A stretch of 64,000 nucleotides of DNA from Candidatus Schekmanbacteria bacterium (GTDB lineage Bacteria > CSSED10-310 > JACPHN01). Location: assembly GCA_016188575.1 (NCBI GenBank), contig JACPHN010000265.1, forward strand, positions 16,455-80,454, read 5' to 3'. Both the position numbers and the translations under genes were made by a program. A model generated the notes under the pieces. That model saw nothing but the letters and a program-made list of their open reading frames with translations. It made no database searches and was not told where the DNA came from. Below are positions 10,746-20,219 of the stretch, piece by piece. Each line of letters starts with the position of its first letter. Position 1 is the stretch's first letter.

Positions 10746-13244
10746 CTAGTTCAGCGTGAGCTCGAACTTCCCGGAACGATCTCCGCCTGCGGAGACAAAG
10801 GTTCCCGTCAAGGACTTGCCTTGCACCGTGCCGCGAAAAGTAACGTCTTCGCCTTCTGGATTCGTCAGCACGAAGGTGACCTCGTTCCACCCCGTGGCAC
10901 CGTAGGCCCCGCGTTTGACACTGGTGGTCTTGCGCTCATAGCGGATGGCGTTGTTCCCGATCTTCTTCGAGCGCGTCAGGTTGGCGGTGCCGCTGACCGA
11001 AGTTCCGTTCTGATCCAGCATGAGGGTTGCTTCGTAGAGGCCTTCGTTCGACGCTCTGGAGAAACGAATATCGATCTGTCCCGACCACCGGCCATCGACG
11101 CGGCCGTAGCGTGCCGGAAGGGCGCGCGCGGCTCGTGCAAGCGACTCCTGCTGGGCCGGCGAAAGCTGGCTGGCAATCTCGCGGGGAAATGGAGCTCCCG
11201 GCGACATGGCGTTTACCTCCGCCAGCACGCGGGTATCCGCTGAGCTGTCCGGGGTAAATGCGGGTGGTCGGCGCTGCACGAAGACCAGATAGTAGTCGGA
11301 AAGCAGCCCCACCCACCACGCTCCGAGCTGGTCTGGATCGATGCGCACGCCGGCCTGGCGAGAATAGCCGGCGGCATCCGCGGCAGTGACGTCGGCGAGC
11401 TTTTCCTCGAGCGAACCATCCGGAGTCACCTGCCAGATCGACGCTTCACCACCAGCGCCGCCGCCTCGCAGCTTGAGTTTTGCGGTTGGTCTTTCCGAAA
11501 GCGCCTTGCGCGCGGCGTTCAGTCGCTCCGCCACGCGCCGGGCTCGGGCCTCGAGTCCCTCGCTACCGGCGCCTTCCGAGAGATACAGGATCGGACCGAA
11601 GTCGGTATTGACGGAGATCGTTGAGCCGTCCGCGCTGGGCCGACCGGCAGAAAAGGCCAGGAGAAACGGCGGTGGCTTGACCCCGACGATGCTCAGCTCG
11701 CTGGCGTCGGAGGTGAGCCCGTGCACGGCCACCGAAACGTTGACGGGGCCGGAGGCCGCGATGTTGGGCACGACCGCTTTCAGCTCCGTGGGCGTTCCTT
11801 CCGTCACCTGAGCGCGTTCGGAGCCGAATCGGACCTCGTTTTCAAACGGCTCGGGGCTGAATCCTTCCCCGCGAAGCGTCACCATCTGGCCGGGTTTTGC
11901 ACTGTCCGGATCGACGGAATCCAGACTCGGCTTGGGCATCTTGACGAAGGCGAGCTCGCCGACGGAGGCGATCTCACCGCGGAATGCCGTCAGGGTGACC
12001 GCGCCATCAGGGGCGTCGGTGGGCACGCGCAGGTGCAGTTGTTTTTCTTCGCGCTGGTCGATTTTGGCCTCGACGGTGCCGAACAGGAGACGAAGCGCTT
12101 CGGGGCTATCCTTTTCCCCGAACCCCGTCCCGCTGACCACGACTGGGTTGCCGGCGATGGTTTTTCGCGGCGTGATGCTCTCGAGCACTGGAGGGGCGGC
12201 CGGTAGTCTCATCACGACCGCGACGCCGATTGCGACGAGGGCGACCGCGGCGATGGCAAACACGGCGAGGACCGCCTTGCTACCGGTGGGCGTCTTCACG
12301 GCTTGCTGTTGCACAGCCTGGATGCGCTGCTGTTCCTCCTGCACCCGCCGCGCGAAGTCTGCCGGCACCTTCATCATCATGGTTCCCCCTGCGATCGGCA
12401 TCTCCGGCTCGGGAACCTCGATCTCGTCGGGAAGCGGCGGCGGGACGGGAGGCGGCGGTGGCGCGCTGGCGGGAAGCGCTGCCGCCTTTTGAGACGCACC
12501 CTTGACCGGATCGGGGATATCGTCAAGCTCGTCCATCAGCGCGGCATTCGGATCCGAAAACACGAGCTTGATGGCCGCTCCGAGGCGAATCTCGTCGCGG
12601 TCGCGCAGCCGCCGTTCGCCGTAGACGCGCTCGTCGTTTACGAACACGCCGTTGGCGCTGCCGAGGTCGACGACCACCACACCGTTCCAGTCCTTGCGAA
12701 CGCGGGCGTGCTGGCGGCTGATCGCCTTGTGGTCGATCCACAGGTCACATTCCGAGCTGCGGCCGATGACGATGTCCTCGACCTCGCGCGCGAGCTCGAC
12801 GGCGAGGCCAGGCTGCGGTCCGGTCACGACCTTGATCGACGGCGTTTCGTCTCCAAGGGCGCTGAGCACCTCCATGACCATGCGGCGAGCGACCATTTCG
12901 GTGCGCTCACCCGCCTCCTCGCTGCGGGGCACGGCCTGCAGGACGGAAAACTTGAGGTCGAATGACTCGATCTGCACGTGATCTCCGTCCCGCAGCAGCT
13001 TGCGCTCGTCGACCGGGATTCTCTTGCCGTTTAGCTGGGTGCCGTTGGTGCTTCCCGAATCCACCAAGTAGTAGTCCTTGCCTTCCGCCAGAATGCGGCA
13101 GTGCGTATGCGAGATGCGCCGATTGGGAAGCTGGACCGAATTCACCGACGCGCGGCCGATGGAAATGACGGTCGTGTCAAAATCGAGCTCGTAATCTTTC
13201 GCGTCCTGCGCGGCGAGATCGCGGACCGTAAGGCGGACAGGCAT
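10746..13244 (-). CDS. Transmembrane protein with two FHA and two IPT/TIG domains
   Basis: An 832-residue protein. Two cytoplasmic FHA domains come first: residues 25-100 (IGRASVNSVQLPNRRIS, DSGSTNGTQLNGKR) and 155-228 (IGRSSECDLWIDHKAIS, DLGSANGVFVND). A Pro-rich linker and a basic/Gln helix lead to one membrane segment at about 324-345. Outside the membrane lie two IPT/TIG immunoglobulin-like domains (about 352-520, marked by SGTGFGE and RGEGFSPEPF), then about 300 residues of unknown fold ending in a beta-rich domain. FHA domains read phosphothreonine; TIG domains often bind or space extracellular modules. The architecture suggests a signal relay across the inner membrane. I know of no named family with this order. 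Confidence 0.88.
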   Translation of the reverse strand: MPVRLTVRDLAAQDAKDYELDFDTTVISIGRASVNSVQLPNRRISHTHCRILAEGKDYYLVDSGSTNGTQLNGKRIPVDERKLLRDGDHVQIESFDLKFSVLQAVPRSEEAGERTEMVARRMVMEVLSALGDETPSIKVVTGPQPGLAVELAREVEDIVIGRSSECDLWIDHKAISRQHARVRKDWNGVVVVDLGSANGVFVNDERVYGERRLRDRDEIRLGAAIKLVFSDPNAALMDELDDIPDPVKGASQKAAALPASAPPPPPVPPPLPDEIEVPEPEMPIAGGTMMMKVPADFARRVQEEQQRIQAVQQQAVKTPTGSKAVLAVFAIAAVALVAIGVAVVMRLPAAPPVLESITPRKTIAGNPVVVSGTGFGEKDSPEALRLLFGTVEAKIDQREEKQLHLRVPTDAPDGAVTLTAFRGEIASVGELAFVKMPKPSLDSVDPDSAKPGQMVTLRGEGFSPEPFENEVRFGSERAQVTEGTPTELKAVVPNIAASGPVNVSVAVHGLTSDASELSIVGVKPPPFLLAFSAGRPSADGSTISVNTDFGPILYLSEGAGSEGLEARARRVAERLNAARKALSERPTAKLKLRGGGAGGEASIWQVTPDGSLEEKLADVTAADAAGYSRQAGVRIDPDQLGAWWVGLLSDYYLVFVQRRPPAFTPDSSADTRVLAEVNAMSPGAPFPREIASQLSPAQQESLARAARALPARYGRVDGRWSGQIDIRFSRASNEGLYEATLMLDQNGTSVSGTANLTRSKKIGNNAIRYERKTTSVKRGAYGATGWNEVTFVLTNPEGEDVTFRGTVQGKSLTGTFVSAGGDRSGKFELTLN

Positions 13245-13306
13245 GGCGTTTCGGACTGGGTTAGGGGCGCATTCGTGGAGGACGAGCCGTATTACTACCG
13301 TTCGCC

Positions 13307-13336
13307 ATTATTCTGGAGAATGGCGAGTGAAGTCAA
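13307..13336 (-). promoter_or_regulatory. Candidate sigma-70 promoter for the FHA operon
   Basis: On the reverse strand TTGACT (13331-13336) and AATAAT (13307-13312) are separated by 18 bases, about 60 bases upstream of the FHA gene start at 13244. The local sequence is AT-richer than its surroundings. Confidence 0.55.
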
Positions 13337-13364
13337 GGGGCCGCGGAGCTTGTGGCGATAGGTT

Positions 13365-13754
13365 CTAGTCAACTCGCTTGGTATCCATCAGTTGCCGAAC
13401 GGCATGCGATGCCGCCTTGCTATCCTTTTCCACGTGCTGCCTGGCCTTTTCTGCATGTTTCCGGGTGGCGGCGTGGGGCTCGCGCTCGGCGCCCTGACTG
13501 GCCTGGTGCGCAGCCCCGCGAGCCTCTCCGTCGCCGCCGCCTACGCTTCGCGCCGCCTTGAGCATTTCCGCCAGTCGGTTCGTGCCGTCAGCGGCTGGCG
13601 CGCTCGGTGCCTCGGGAAGCGCCTTGCTCGTGGTGGTCGTTGCCGGCTTTCTTGGCGCCGCGTCGCGCCGTGGCCACCAGGGAATCAATACGGCACCAAG
13701 CACTACGACTACCACGCCAAAGGCGATAACCCAGAACTCCATGGTAGCAATCAT
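13365..13754 (-). CDS. Small single-pass inner-membrane protein
   Basis: A 129-residue protein. One N-terminal membrane helix (WVIAFGVVVVVLGAVLIPWW) is followed by basic residues and then a low-complexity Ala/Pro/Thr and charged tail. There is no known domain. Its ATG overlaps the stop of the preceding gene by 4 bases (ATGA), so the two are translationally coupled. The pairing with a similar small membrane protein suggests they form one complex. Confidence 0.65.
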   Translation of the reverse strand: MIATMEFWVIAFGVVVVVLGAVLIPWWPRRDAAPRKPATTTTSKALPEAPSAPAADGTNRLAEMLKAARSVGGGDGEARGAAHQASQGAEREPHAATRKHAEKARQHVEKDSKAASHAVRQLMDTKRVD

Positions 13755-14278
13755 CCTCTTTTCTTGGTTCGTTTCTTGCTCGGGCCAGCCGAGCTCTTGG
13801 GGGTAGGATCGGGTTCAGCGGCGGCGACACCGGCGGCGGGGTTGGCGGCCGGCTGGTGGATGAAGTCGCGTACCGCGGCGGCCATGACCTTTGGATGGGC
13901 GACGACCTCACGGCGCAGGACTTGGGCGCGATCCTGGACACGTCGGGCCAGCTCGAGGAGCGCGTCGTGATCCGGCGTGCGGGACTTGCTTTCAGGTGGC
14001 TCCGGCGCTGCAGACGCGGCGTCCACCGGTCCGCGAGTGCCGTGCGCAGCGCCTTGGCGTGGTGGCTCCGGGGCGGTCGCGCCCGGCGCGGTTGCCGCCG
14101 AAATCACTTTGGGCGTGTCGCCTCGCATCTCCCGCGGCGACCCCGGCCCGGGTTCAGACAGCACCGGCGCAACTCGCTTGCTCGTTGCAGGCGTGCGCAG
14201 AAGGATGCGGACTACGGCAAACCAGAATAGCGCGGCTACGATTACCACGCCGAGCCAAAAAACGATCTCCCGGTTCAC
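13751..14278 (-). CDS. Small membrane-anchored protein with Pro/Ala-rich tail
   Basis: The 175-residue protein has an N-terminal membrane anchor (IVFWLGVVIVAALFWFAVVRILL), a long Pro/Ala/Glu disordered stretch, a helix near residues 105-140 (HDALLELARRVQDRAQVL) and a basic end (KKRTKKRG). It is unrecognised. It starts 7 bases after the stop of the outer-membrane barrel gene, which suggests an envelope role with it. It is not an obvious TonB: no periplasmic beta domain is visible. Confidence 0.65.
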   Translation of the reverse strand: MNREIVFWLGVVIVAALFWFAVVRILLRTPATSKRVAPVLSEPGPGSPREMRGDTPKVISAATAPGATAPEPPRQGAAHGTRGPVDAASAAPEPPESKSRTPDHDALLELARRVQDRAQVLRREVVAHPKVMAAAVRDFIHQPAANPAAGVAAAEPDPTPKSSAGPSKKRTKKRG

Positions 14279-14285
14279 CTCACGC

Positions 14286-16310
14286 TCACCAACCGACGGA
14301 ATACTCGATGACTACGCGCCGCTCCCAGTAGCGGCCTGGGTTGCTATCCACGGTAGCGCGCGTGCTGTCAGAGAGTACATTATCCACAGTCGCGGAAAGC
14401 TGCCAGAGGCGCTGCGGCGAGTGCGCGGTGGCGACACGCGCGGACAGGCGGCGGCTGGCGGCGAGTGAGCTCGGCTCGCGCGCCACCTGCGAGCTCCGGT
14501 CCGAGCGATACTGGAACCGCAGGAACACGTCGAAAAGCCTGGTCAACGGCACGTCGGCGGCGAGGTCCACACGGTGGCGGGGAGCCCCGCCGGGAGAAGA
14601 CGTGGAATCGATGCCGTCGGTGTGCGTGTAGGACCACCCGAGCGCATAGCCGGGTTGCCACTGCCATCGGCACTCCGCCCCAGACGCCAGGACGCGGTCG
14701 CATCTCGAGCACGTGCGCGTGGCCATGCGCGAAGCGAGGAGCCAGCGCGGCCGGGGCGTCCACGACCAGCTTACCTCCGCGTGATCGCCCACGCCACCCG
14801 AGGATCCGGCCTCGTCCAACCGCTCCGCGCCGTCCGGGTCATCGGTCCGCGTCAAGGCCAGACGCGCGCGAATCGACTCGGCAGGAATCCATACCAGCGA
14901 CGCTTGCGGGTACAGACGCCACCTCGTCCCGTCGCTGCCGGCACCGTCCAGTCGCGAGAGCCGGGCCGCGCTGGCCAGACCCAGGTTCGCGGTGAGCTGC
15001 CAGCGGTGCAAAGCCCAGACGGAGACATCTGTCGCCGGCGCCACGAATGCTGCCCTGCCTGTGCGATCGCGGATTCCACCGCGCCCTTGCCGCGGGACCT
15101 CGTACTCGAGTACTCGGGACTTGTCATCGCGGTACCCGAGACCGATGTTCAGGTGGTGTTTGAGGTTGGGCCGCCACTCGAAGTGGCCGGAAAGCCCGAA
15201 TTGCTCGCTGCGGTCCTCTCGTCTCAGCGGCGCGTCGGGATGCGCCGCCTCGCGAGACGTGGCGGCCGCCTCGCGTAGCGCCCCAATCATGGCGAGCTCC
15301 ACCGCGAACCCCGGCCCCGAAGTATGGTAGGTGAGGTTGCCGAGCGCGCCGTCGTCGATTGCGAGCGGATCGCGCGGCAGGACGTGGCGACGCGACCACG
15401 CCGCCGTCGTGAGGCGAAGCGGACCAACCGAGGTGCGGCCGGCCGCCTGCGAGTCGCGCTCCGGCTCGTCCACGAAGTCACCCGGGCCACGCCGCGCGTG
15501 CTCGGCCACGGCGCTCCAGGCGCGCGACCCGCGGTTCCCGATTCCCAGGCGCATCGCGCGCTCCCCCTTCGAGCTGCCGCCAATCGCCAGGCTTGGGCCA
15601 AACATGCGCCGCGTCCAGGCGTAAATCGCGCCGCGGCTCGCCCCCACGCCGAGAATCGCCTGCATGGGCGCGACGATAACCTCCACGCGCTCGATGAGCC
15701 CCACGCGCAGCTCAAAGACGCCAGGAATGCCGTTGGCGGCGCCGAGCGGGACGCCATCGATCACTACCGGCATTCCTCGCGGCCCCGGGCTGCCATCCAC
15801 CGACCAGGTCAACCCGCCAACAGCATTCGCCTCGGCCTCGAGTCCCGGAACCCAGAAGAGCACATCAGCAAGAGTCTGCACCCCAAGCGCCCGCAACCTG
15901 CGTTGATCGAAAACATGGCAGGGCAGCGGCGCGAAGTCCGGCGGCAACCACCCGCCGAAAACGCGACAGCGGTCGTGCGTTGCGTACGGAACGGTGAGCT
16001 CGGGAAGAATCGGCTCCCCGGCGGCCTCACGGAAGCGCAGCTCGTCGCTGGATGGCACGTGGCGCGGCGCGATTGGCAACTCCTCGGGATCGACCACTGG
16101 CGTGCCGATCTCCTCGGCTCCCGACCGCGGCACAGTCCCGGCGGGTGCGCTCGCAATCAGCGCGATGGCCAGCGCAGTCGCCGCCAGCGGCCGGCGCGCC
16201 GGCGCCCGGCATGGACCCAAACAGCGCGCGCGGCGGTGCTCACACAACGCTCTTTCTGCGGGAGCCTGCCCCCCTTTTGGCCGAAAAACAACTTCCACCA
16301 AGAGCTGCAT
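14286..16310 (-). CDS. Outer-membrane beta-barrel protein with TonB-receptor plug
   Basis: About 674 residues if started at the ATG at 16310; the start is uncertain, and an in-frame TTG nearer the signal peptide (LAATALAIALIASAPAGT) is possible. Longer starts would overlap the divergent gene at 16431. A plug domain is visible (LRALGVQTLADVLFWVPGLE, MPVVIDGVPLG, LIERVEVIVAP...GASRGAIYAWTRR), followed by a barrel of alternating strands ending in the aromatic EYSVGW. Two Cys (HDRCRVF and LPCHVF) just before the plug may form a disulphide. The substrate is unknown. TonB-dependent transport is the default family role, but the barrel (about 450 residues) is shorter than most siderophore receptors and no clear TonB box is seen. 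Confidence 0.8.
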   Translation of the reverse strand: MQLLVEVVFRPKGGQAPAERALCEHRRARCLGPCRAPARRPLAATALAIALIASAPAGTVPRSGAEEIGTPVVDPEELPIAPRHVPSSDELRFREAAGEPILPELTVPYATHDRCRVFGGWLPPDFAPLPCHVFDQRRLRALGVQTLADVLFWVPGLEAEANAVGGLTWSVDGSPGPRGMPVVIDGVPLGAANGIPGVFELRVGLIERVEVIVAPMQAILGVGASRGAIYAWTRRMFGPSLAIGGSSKGERAMRLGIGNRGSRAWSAVAEHARRGPGDFVDEPERDSQAAGRTSVGPLRLTTAAWSRRHVLPRDPLAIDDGALGNLTYHTSGPGFAVELAMIGALREAAATSREAAHPDAPLRREDRSEQFGLSGHFEWRPNLKHHLNIGLGYRDDKSRVLEYEVPRQGRGGIRDRTGRAAFVAPATDVSVWALHRWQLTANLGLASAARLSRLDGAGSDGTRWRLYPQASLVWIPAESIRARLALTRTDDPDGAERLDEAGSSGGVGDHAEVSWSWTPRPRWLLASRMATRTCSRCDRVLASGAECRWQWQPGYALGWSYTHTDGIDSTSSPGGAPRHRVDLAADVPLTRLFDVFLRFQYRSDRSSQVAREPSSLAASRRLSARVATAHSPQRLWQLSATVDNVLSDSTRATVDSNPGRYWERRVVIEYSVGW

Positions 16311-16356
16311 TCCTCTCGTGTCCTCGCCGCACTGACTGGGGGAGGCCCGCAAACTA

Positions 16357-16385
16357 CTTACATTCGCGACTAACTGAGCTATAAT
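16357..16385 (+). promoter_or_regulatory. Candidate sigma-70 promoter for the Ser-type amidotransferase gene
   Basis: A perfect TATAAT (16380-16385) lies 17 bases downstream of CTTACA (16357-16362, 4 of 6 matches) and about 45 bases before the ATG at 16431. It sits in the divergent gap with the barrel gene. Confidence 0.55.
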
Positions 16386-16430
16386 CGAATCTGCCCGCGG
16401 CCGCCATACGAACGACCACCAGAGACTATA

Positions 16431-17162
16431 ATGAGTAGGCTTCTCGCATTCCTCACCAGGGAGAACGCTGACGACGGTTTGCTCTTGGATTTTCGTGCGC
16501 TCAGTGAGGACGGCCGGACCTTGCCGGGCTCCAAGCGCGGCCATCGCGCCGGCTGGGGAATCGCGTACTACGACGCCAACGGTCCTCACTATGCGGGCAG
16601 AGGAATCGGTAATGCCTTCGAGGACTTTCGCTACGTCGATGCGTGCCGTCTCGTCAAGGGCAACGGCGTCCGCGGCTGCCTGTTGTCTCATTTGCGCAAA
16701 GCCGACGACGGCGCACCTGAGGATATTTCCAACACCCAGCCGTTTATCCGACATCCCTACACGTTCGCTCATGACGCGCGCCTTCGCACCTACCAGCCGG
16801 AGCTGCCGGCCGATTTGCAGCCCAAGGGAGCAACGCCGAGCGAGTTTTTTTTCGGCGTGGTCCTGCGGCGCATCGAGGAGGCAAAGAACGTCGTCGAAGG
16901 TCTGGTGCGCGCGATTGGCGATGTCAGAAGTGCCTGCGAGAGCACGGGCATGGCCATCTTGATGTCCGACGGCGCCCATCTCTACGCATTCCGGGAGGCG
17001 GGCATTGATGAGACGTATTATTATTTTTGCTACGGCCGGCGTGGCCAGTCGGTTCTGGTGAGCCAGGAGCCGCGGTGGGAGCTCGAATGGGAGGAGGTTC
17101 CCTCCGGTGCGCTGCTCGTGGTTGGCCCGAATCTGACGTGTGACATCCGGCAGATTCTCTGA
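16431..17162 (+). CDS. Class II glutamine amidotransferase-like protein with Ser at the nucleophile
   Basis: A 243-residue protein of the YafJ/EgtC-like class II amidotransferase fold: MSRLLAFLTRE at the start, RAGWGIAYYD, GCLLSHLRKA, NTQPF and a late strand with MAILMSDGAHLYAFR. In active members residue 2 is the Cys nucleophile exposed by removal of Met1 (MCRLL). Here the codon is AGT, Ser2. It may be an N-terminal Ser hydrolase, a binding protein, or inactive. Its own promoter candidate lies upstream, and it is followed by the TPR membrane protein gene after 83 bases. The fold assignment is good; the function is unknown. Confidence 0.8.
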   Translation: MSRLLAFLTRENADDGLLLDFRALSEDGRTLPGSKRGHRAGWGIAYYDANGPHYAGRGIGNAFEDFRYVDACRLVKGNGVRGCLLSHLRKADDGAPEDISNTQPFIRHPYTFAHDARLRTYQPELPADLQPKGATPSEFFFGVVLRRIEEAKNVVEGLVRAIGDVRSACESTGMAILMSDGAHLYAFREAGIDETYYYFCYGRRGQSVLVSQEPRWELEWEEVPSGALLVVGPNLTCDIRQIL

Positions 17163-17245
17163 GCCTCTGGCGTCGCCTCCGATCCGGACCAGGCAGGACG
17201 GAAAAGGGCGAGGCGTGGCGTACTCTCTTGATAGCAGGTCCAGCT

Positions 17246-18778
17246 ATGGCATCTCAGCGCGGCGATTCGCCGGAACGGTTGATCAGCGACGAACGAGCAG
17301 AATGCCGAAGAGCCTACGAGATCGGGATTCTCTTTCTCGAGCAGGGACTTCGGGAAACCGCGGCCGAATACTTGAAGCAGGCGTTGCAAATCGATCCGGA
17401 CCACGTCTTGGCGAAGGTCGCCGTGGCCAGACTGAACCAGCTCAACACGGGAGCCGCGCCGGCGGCGACCGAGTTTGCTCCGAGGACCATGCTCCTGGCA
17501 CATGCGGCCCAGCCGTACGAGTCTCGCGGTTTTGTCGTGCTCCCGGCGCCACGCCTTGAACATGCCGGCGATGATCTGTTTGCGGCTTCTGCGGACGACG
17601 ACTTCATCCTGGACGACCTGGACGAGACCGGCGAGCAGGACAGCACCGGTGCGGACCGCGCTGGAGGACCTCACCGCAAGGCGCACTCGGGTGATGCGGC
17701 GGGCGTGGCGGACGAGCTCGTGGGGAGGCGCATGCTGGTAAGTCCCGAGCTCCCCGCCATGCGGACAGCGCCTGCCGGCGCCAGAACCGCGCCGGCGAAC
17801 CCACCGGCGGCGGAGACCCGGCGCCCGGTCTTGCGCCATGCCGCTGGAGCCACTGCGCTCGTGGCCGCGGCGATCCTTGCCGCGGTCCTCGTCGCGGCTC
17901 GCCACCAGGGCACTGCCAATCGCCGCGACGGAGACCGGCCCGAAAACGCGGCCACCAGCACCTCGCCCATGTCCGCGGGAGCGCCCGCCGGCGCGACCGT
18001 CACCGCACCCGACACCGATCCGCGTCCGGCTTCGGAGATCCTGATCGAGCATGCGCGCCTGTCGCTAGGCGCCGGCGACTTCGTCTCCGCACGGCGATAT
18101 CTCAAGGAAGCGGGAGACTTCCTGGGGCTCGACGCCCGAGCCATGGAAGAAAAATACGGGGACCTCTACGAAGACATTGCCACGCTCGACGCCAAACAGA
18201 GCGCCGATAGCACCCGGCAGCGCGAGCTCGTCGATAGACTGTGGAAAGCCGCGAACATCTATTACAAGAAGAACGAGCACAACAGCGCCGAAAAGCTGTT
18301 GCTCGCGATCCTCAACGAAGACCCGAGCCACGGCGAGGCCGCCAACATGCTGGAACGCGTCCGGGCAATACGGCGCGATCCCAGTCGCCTCGGCCGCTCG
18401 GCAGGCGCCGATGATGATGAGCAGGTTCCGCTGTCCGTCGCTCCCGCGACGACCACAGATGGCGGCACGGCACTGTCGGAGGACCTGGCAGCCGAGGCAG
18501 CTCGCGCGGCGACCGTGGACGATCAGGGGCATGATGCGGTCTGGTGGGCGAACCAAAAAAAGGAGCTGCAGCGCCAGCGGGATCGGCTGCGACGCGAGGT
18601 CCACCAGGCGAAGACGGAAGCGACGCGAGCGCGGAGCGCTGGCGATGAGCAGCGCTTTCAGTCGCTGACGGCGCGCCGCAAGGAACTGGAAATGCAGCTC
18701 GCTTCCGCCGAACGGGAGCTCACGGAGCTTCCCGACGAGGCAAGTCGCGCCGGCGCGCTCCCCGAGTGGGTGCGCTGA
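17246..18778 (+). CDS. Single-pass membrane protein with TPR-like segments and coiled coil
   Basis: About 510 residues, started at the ATG at 17246 (MASQRGD). Residues 20-65 form a TPR-like pair (ECRRAYEIGILFLEQGL, AAEYLKQALQIDPDHVLAK). A disordered acidic stretch leads to one membrane helix at about 199-219. A second TPR-like region lies outside (ANIYYKKNEHNSAEKLLLAIL...DPSHGEAANML). The C-terminus is a strong charged coiled coil (KKELQRQRDRLRREVHQAKTEA). It is likely a scaffold linking cytoplasm and periplasm, with partners probably encoded nearby. No catalytic motif is seen. Confidence 0.75.
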   Translation: MASQRGDSPERLISDERAECRRAYEIGILFLEQGLRETAAEYLKQALQIDPDHVLAKVAVARLNQLNTGAAPAATEFAPRTMLLAHAAQPYESRGFVVLPAPRLEHAGDDLFAASADDDFILDDLDETGEQDSTGADRAGGPHRKAHSGDAAGVADELVGRRMLVSPELPAMRTAPAGARTAPANPPAAETRRPVLRHAAGATALVAAAILAAVLVAARHQGTANRRDGDRPENAATSTSPMSAGAPAGATVTAPDTDPRPASEILIEHARLSLGAGDFVSARRYLKEAGDFLGLDARAMEEKYGDLYEDIATLDAKQSADSTRQRELVDRLWKAANIYYKKNEHNSAEKLLLAILNEDPSHGEAANMLERVRAIRRDPSRLGRSAGADDDEQVPLSVAPATTTDGGTALSEDLAAEAARAATVDDQGHDAVWWANQKKELQRQRDRLRREVHQAKTEATRARSAGDEQRFQSLTARRKELEMQLASAERELTELPDEASRAGALPEWVR

Positions 18779-18845
18779 GAGGAAAGCCCCTCCCCCCGCA
18801 GGCGCGTGTTGCACAGTGCGCGTACGTGCTCGCCTCCCCCCCGCT

Positions 18846-20165
18846 CTACGCCGCGTCGCCGCCGCTCTTGCGCGCCAGATACGTGTCGCGCGAGATGAGG
18901 TCGTCGTTGCCCGGGCGTGCCCCGAGATACAGCAGCGCCATGACGCCGTTCTGCATCGCCATCACCACCGCGAGCAGTGAGGCATAAAACAAGCCGATCC
19001 AGATTCCCGTGGGGAACAGGCCGATCACCGATCCTCCCGGCATCTGCACCATGTCCAGGCCGCCGCCGGCCATGAGCATCTGCATTCCGAGGAGGCTCGG
19101 AAACCCTGAGATCCCGCCGGTGATGCCCACCGGGATGGAGAGCGCGACCATGCCGACCCACATCACGAGCATTGCCACCAGCGACAGCGCCATGCTGGGC
19201 AGGATCGCCCACAACAGGAGCCGGACCACCGCGGAGCGAACCAGGTTGAAGAGCACCTGCATCGTCTCCATGACGGTCGTTTCTTCGAAGGCCACGATGA
19301 TGGGGGCGAAGGTCCAAGCCAGCGCGGCGGCAACAATCAAGAACACGGTGGCCAAACCCAGCGCGAGGTGGACGCCGAAAATCAGCCCCGTCAGGATGGG
19401 ACCAGCGTACGGGATCAGCGCGACGACGCCCAGCAGGCCCAGCACGATGAGCGGGGCCGCGATGGTCACGCTGACGATGATGGGGGTCAGCGCCAGCGAC
19501 ACCGCATGTTGCCGCGCCCAGGCCAGGGCCACTCCAAAGGCCGGAGAGCTACCTTCCAGGATTTTTTCGCGCGCCTGAAAGCTGAGCGCCCCGAGGCCGA
19601 CAAAGGAAATGGCGATGGCAGCAGCGGCGCCGGCGACCACAAACGGCAACGCCAACACCGCGGTAACCCGCGCCGCGATCAACGCGATGCCGAACAGAAT
19701 GCCACCTACGAGCGTCGTCGCTCCGAACGACGCCAGCGCGACCAGCGCGCGGTTGCGATCGAATCCGAGCGCGAAGCCGCCCCATACGTCCCGCCAGCCG
19801 ATGCGGTGCGGCTGCTTGAATCGTAATGGGAGCTCATCCGGGAAAAAGCGGTCGATGATGCTGCCTTGCGCCGCCGGCCGCGAGCTCGTGGACCCATCAT
19901 CGCGGCTTGAGCCGGTATCGAAGGCACCAGCTCCCCGGTTCATGCCCGTGCTCGGCTCGAACCCGGAAGGGGCGGGCCCACCGGTGCGGAATAGCGATGC
20001 AAACTCCGGCAGGCCGCCGAGCGAAGTCCAGCCCTCCATGCCTTGAGTCCATACCTTGGTGGAGTCGGGCAGGTTCTCTGCCGTGATCCGCCGCCGCAGC
20101 TCGTCGTCCGTGAGTGGGCCGACGCGCTGACCACCGAGAGCAACGTACCATGATTTCCCTGCCAT
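18846..20165 (-). CDS. GYF_2-domain multi-pass membrane protein
   Basis: A 439-residue protein. Residues 5-60 match the bacterial GYF_2 domain (WYVALGGQRVGPLTDDELRR ... TKVWTQGMEGW), a small peptide-binding module. After a disordered Ser/Gly linker come about six to eight hydrophobic segments from residue 130 to 420, with Gly-rich loops between the last ones. The ATG is preceded by GGAGAA. The membrane part resembles bacterial DUF4013/YIP1-type integral membrane proteins, but I cannot name the family. It is convergent with the TPR gene, and the dnaJ pair lies upstream of it on the same strand. Confidence 0.75.
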   Translation of the reverse strand: MAGKSWYVALGGQRVGPLTDDELRRRITAENLPDSTKVWTQGMEGWTSLGGLPEFASLFRTGGPAPSGFEPSTGMNRGAGAFDTGSSRDDGSTSSRPAAQGSIIDRFFPDELPLRFKQPHRIGWRDVWGGFALGFDRNRALVALASFGATTLVGGILFGIALIAARVTAVLALPFVVAGAAAAIAISFVGLGALSFQAREKILEGSSPAFGVALAWARQHAVSLALTPIIVSVTIAAPLIVLGLLGVVALIPYAGPILTGLIFGVHLALGLATVFLIVAAALAWTFAPIIVAFEETTVMETMQVLFNLVRSAVVRLLLWAILPSMALSLVAMLVMWVGMVALSIPVGITGGISGFPSLLGMQMLMAGGGLDMVQMPGGSVIGLFPTGIWIGLFYASLLAVVMAMQNGVMALLYLGARPGNDDLISRDTYLARKSGGDAA

Positions 20166-20219
20166 TGCGTGTTCTCCGTACGGAATCCGACCGTGGTGCC
20201 CGAACTACCCGAGGTCGCG

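Noticed and set aside
16311..16979. N-terminal extension of the barrel protein
   Set aside because: It is antisense to the amidotransferase-like gene and lies before the obvious signal peptide.
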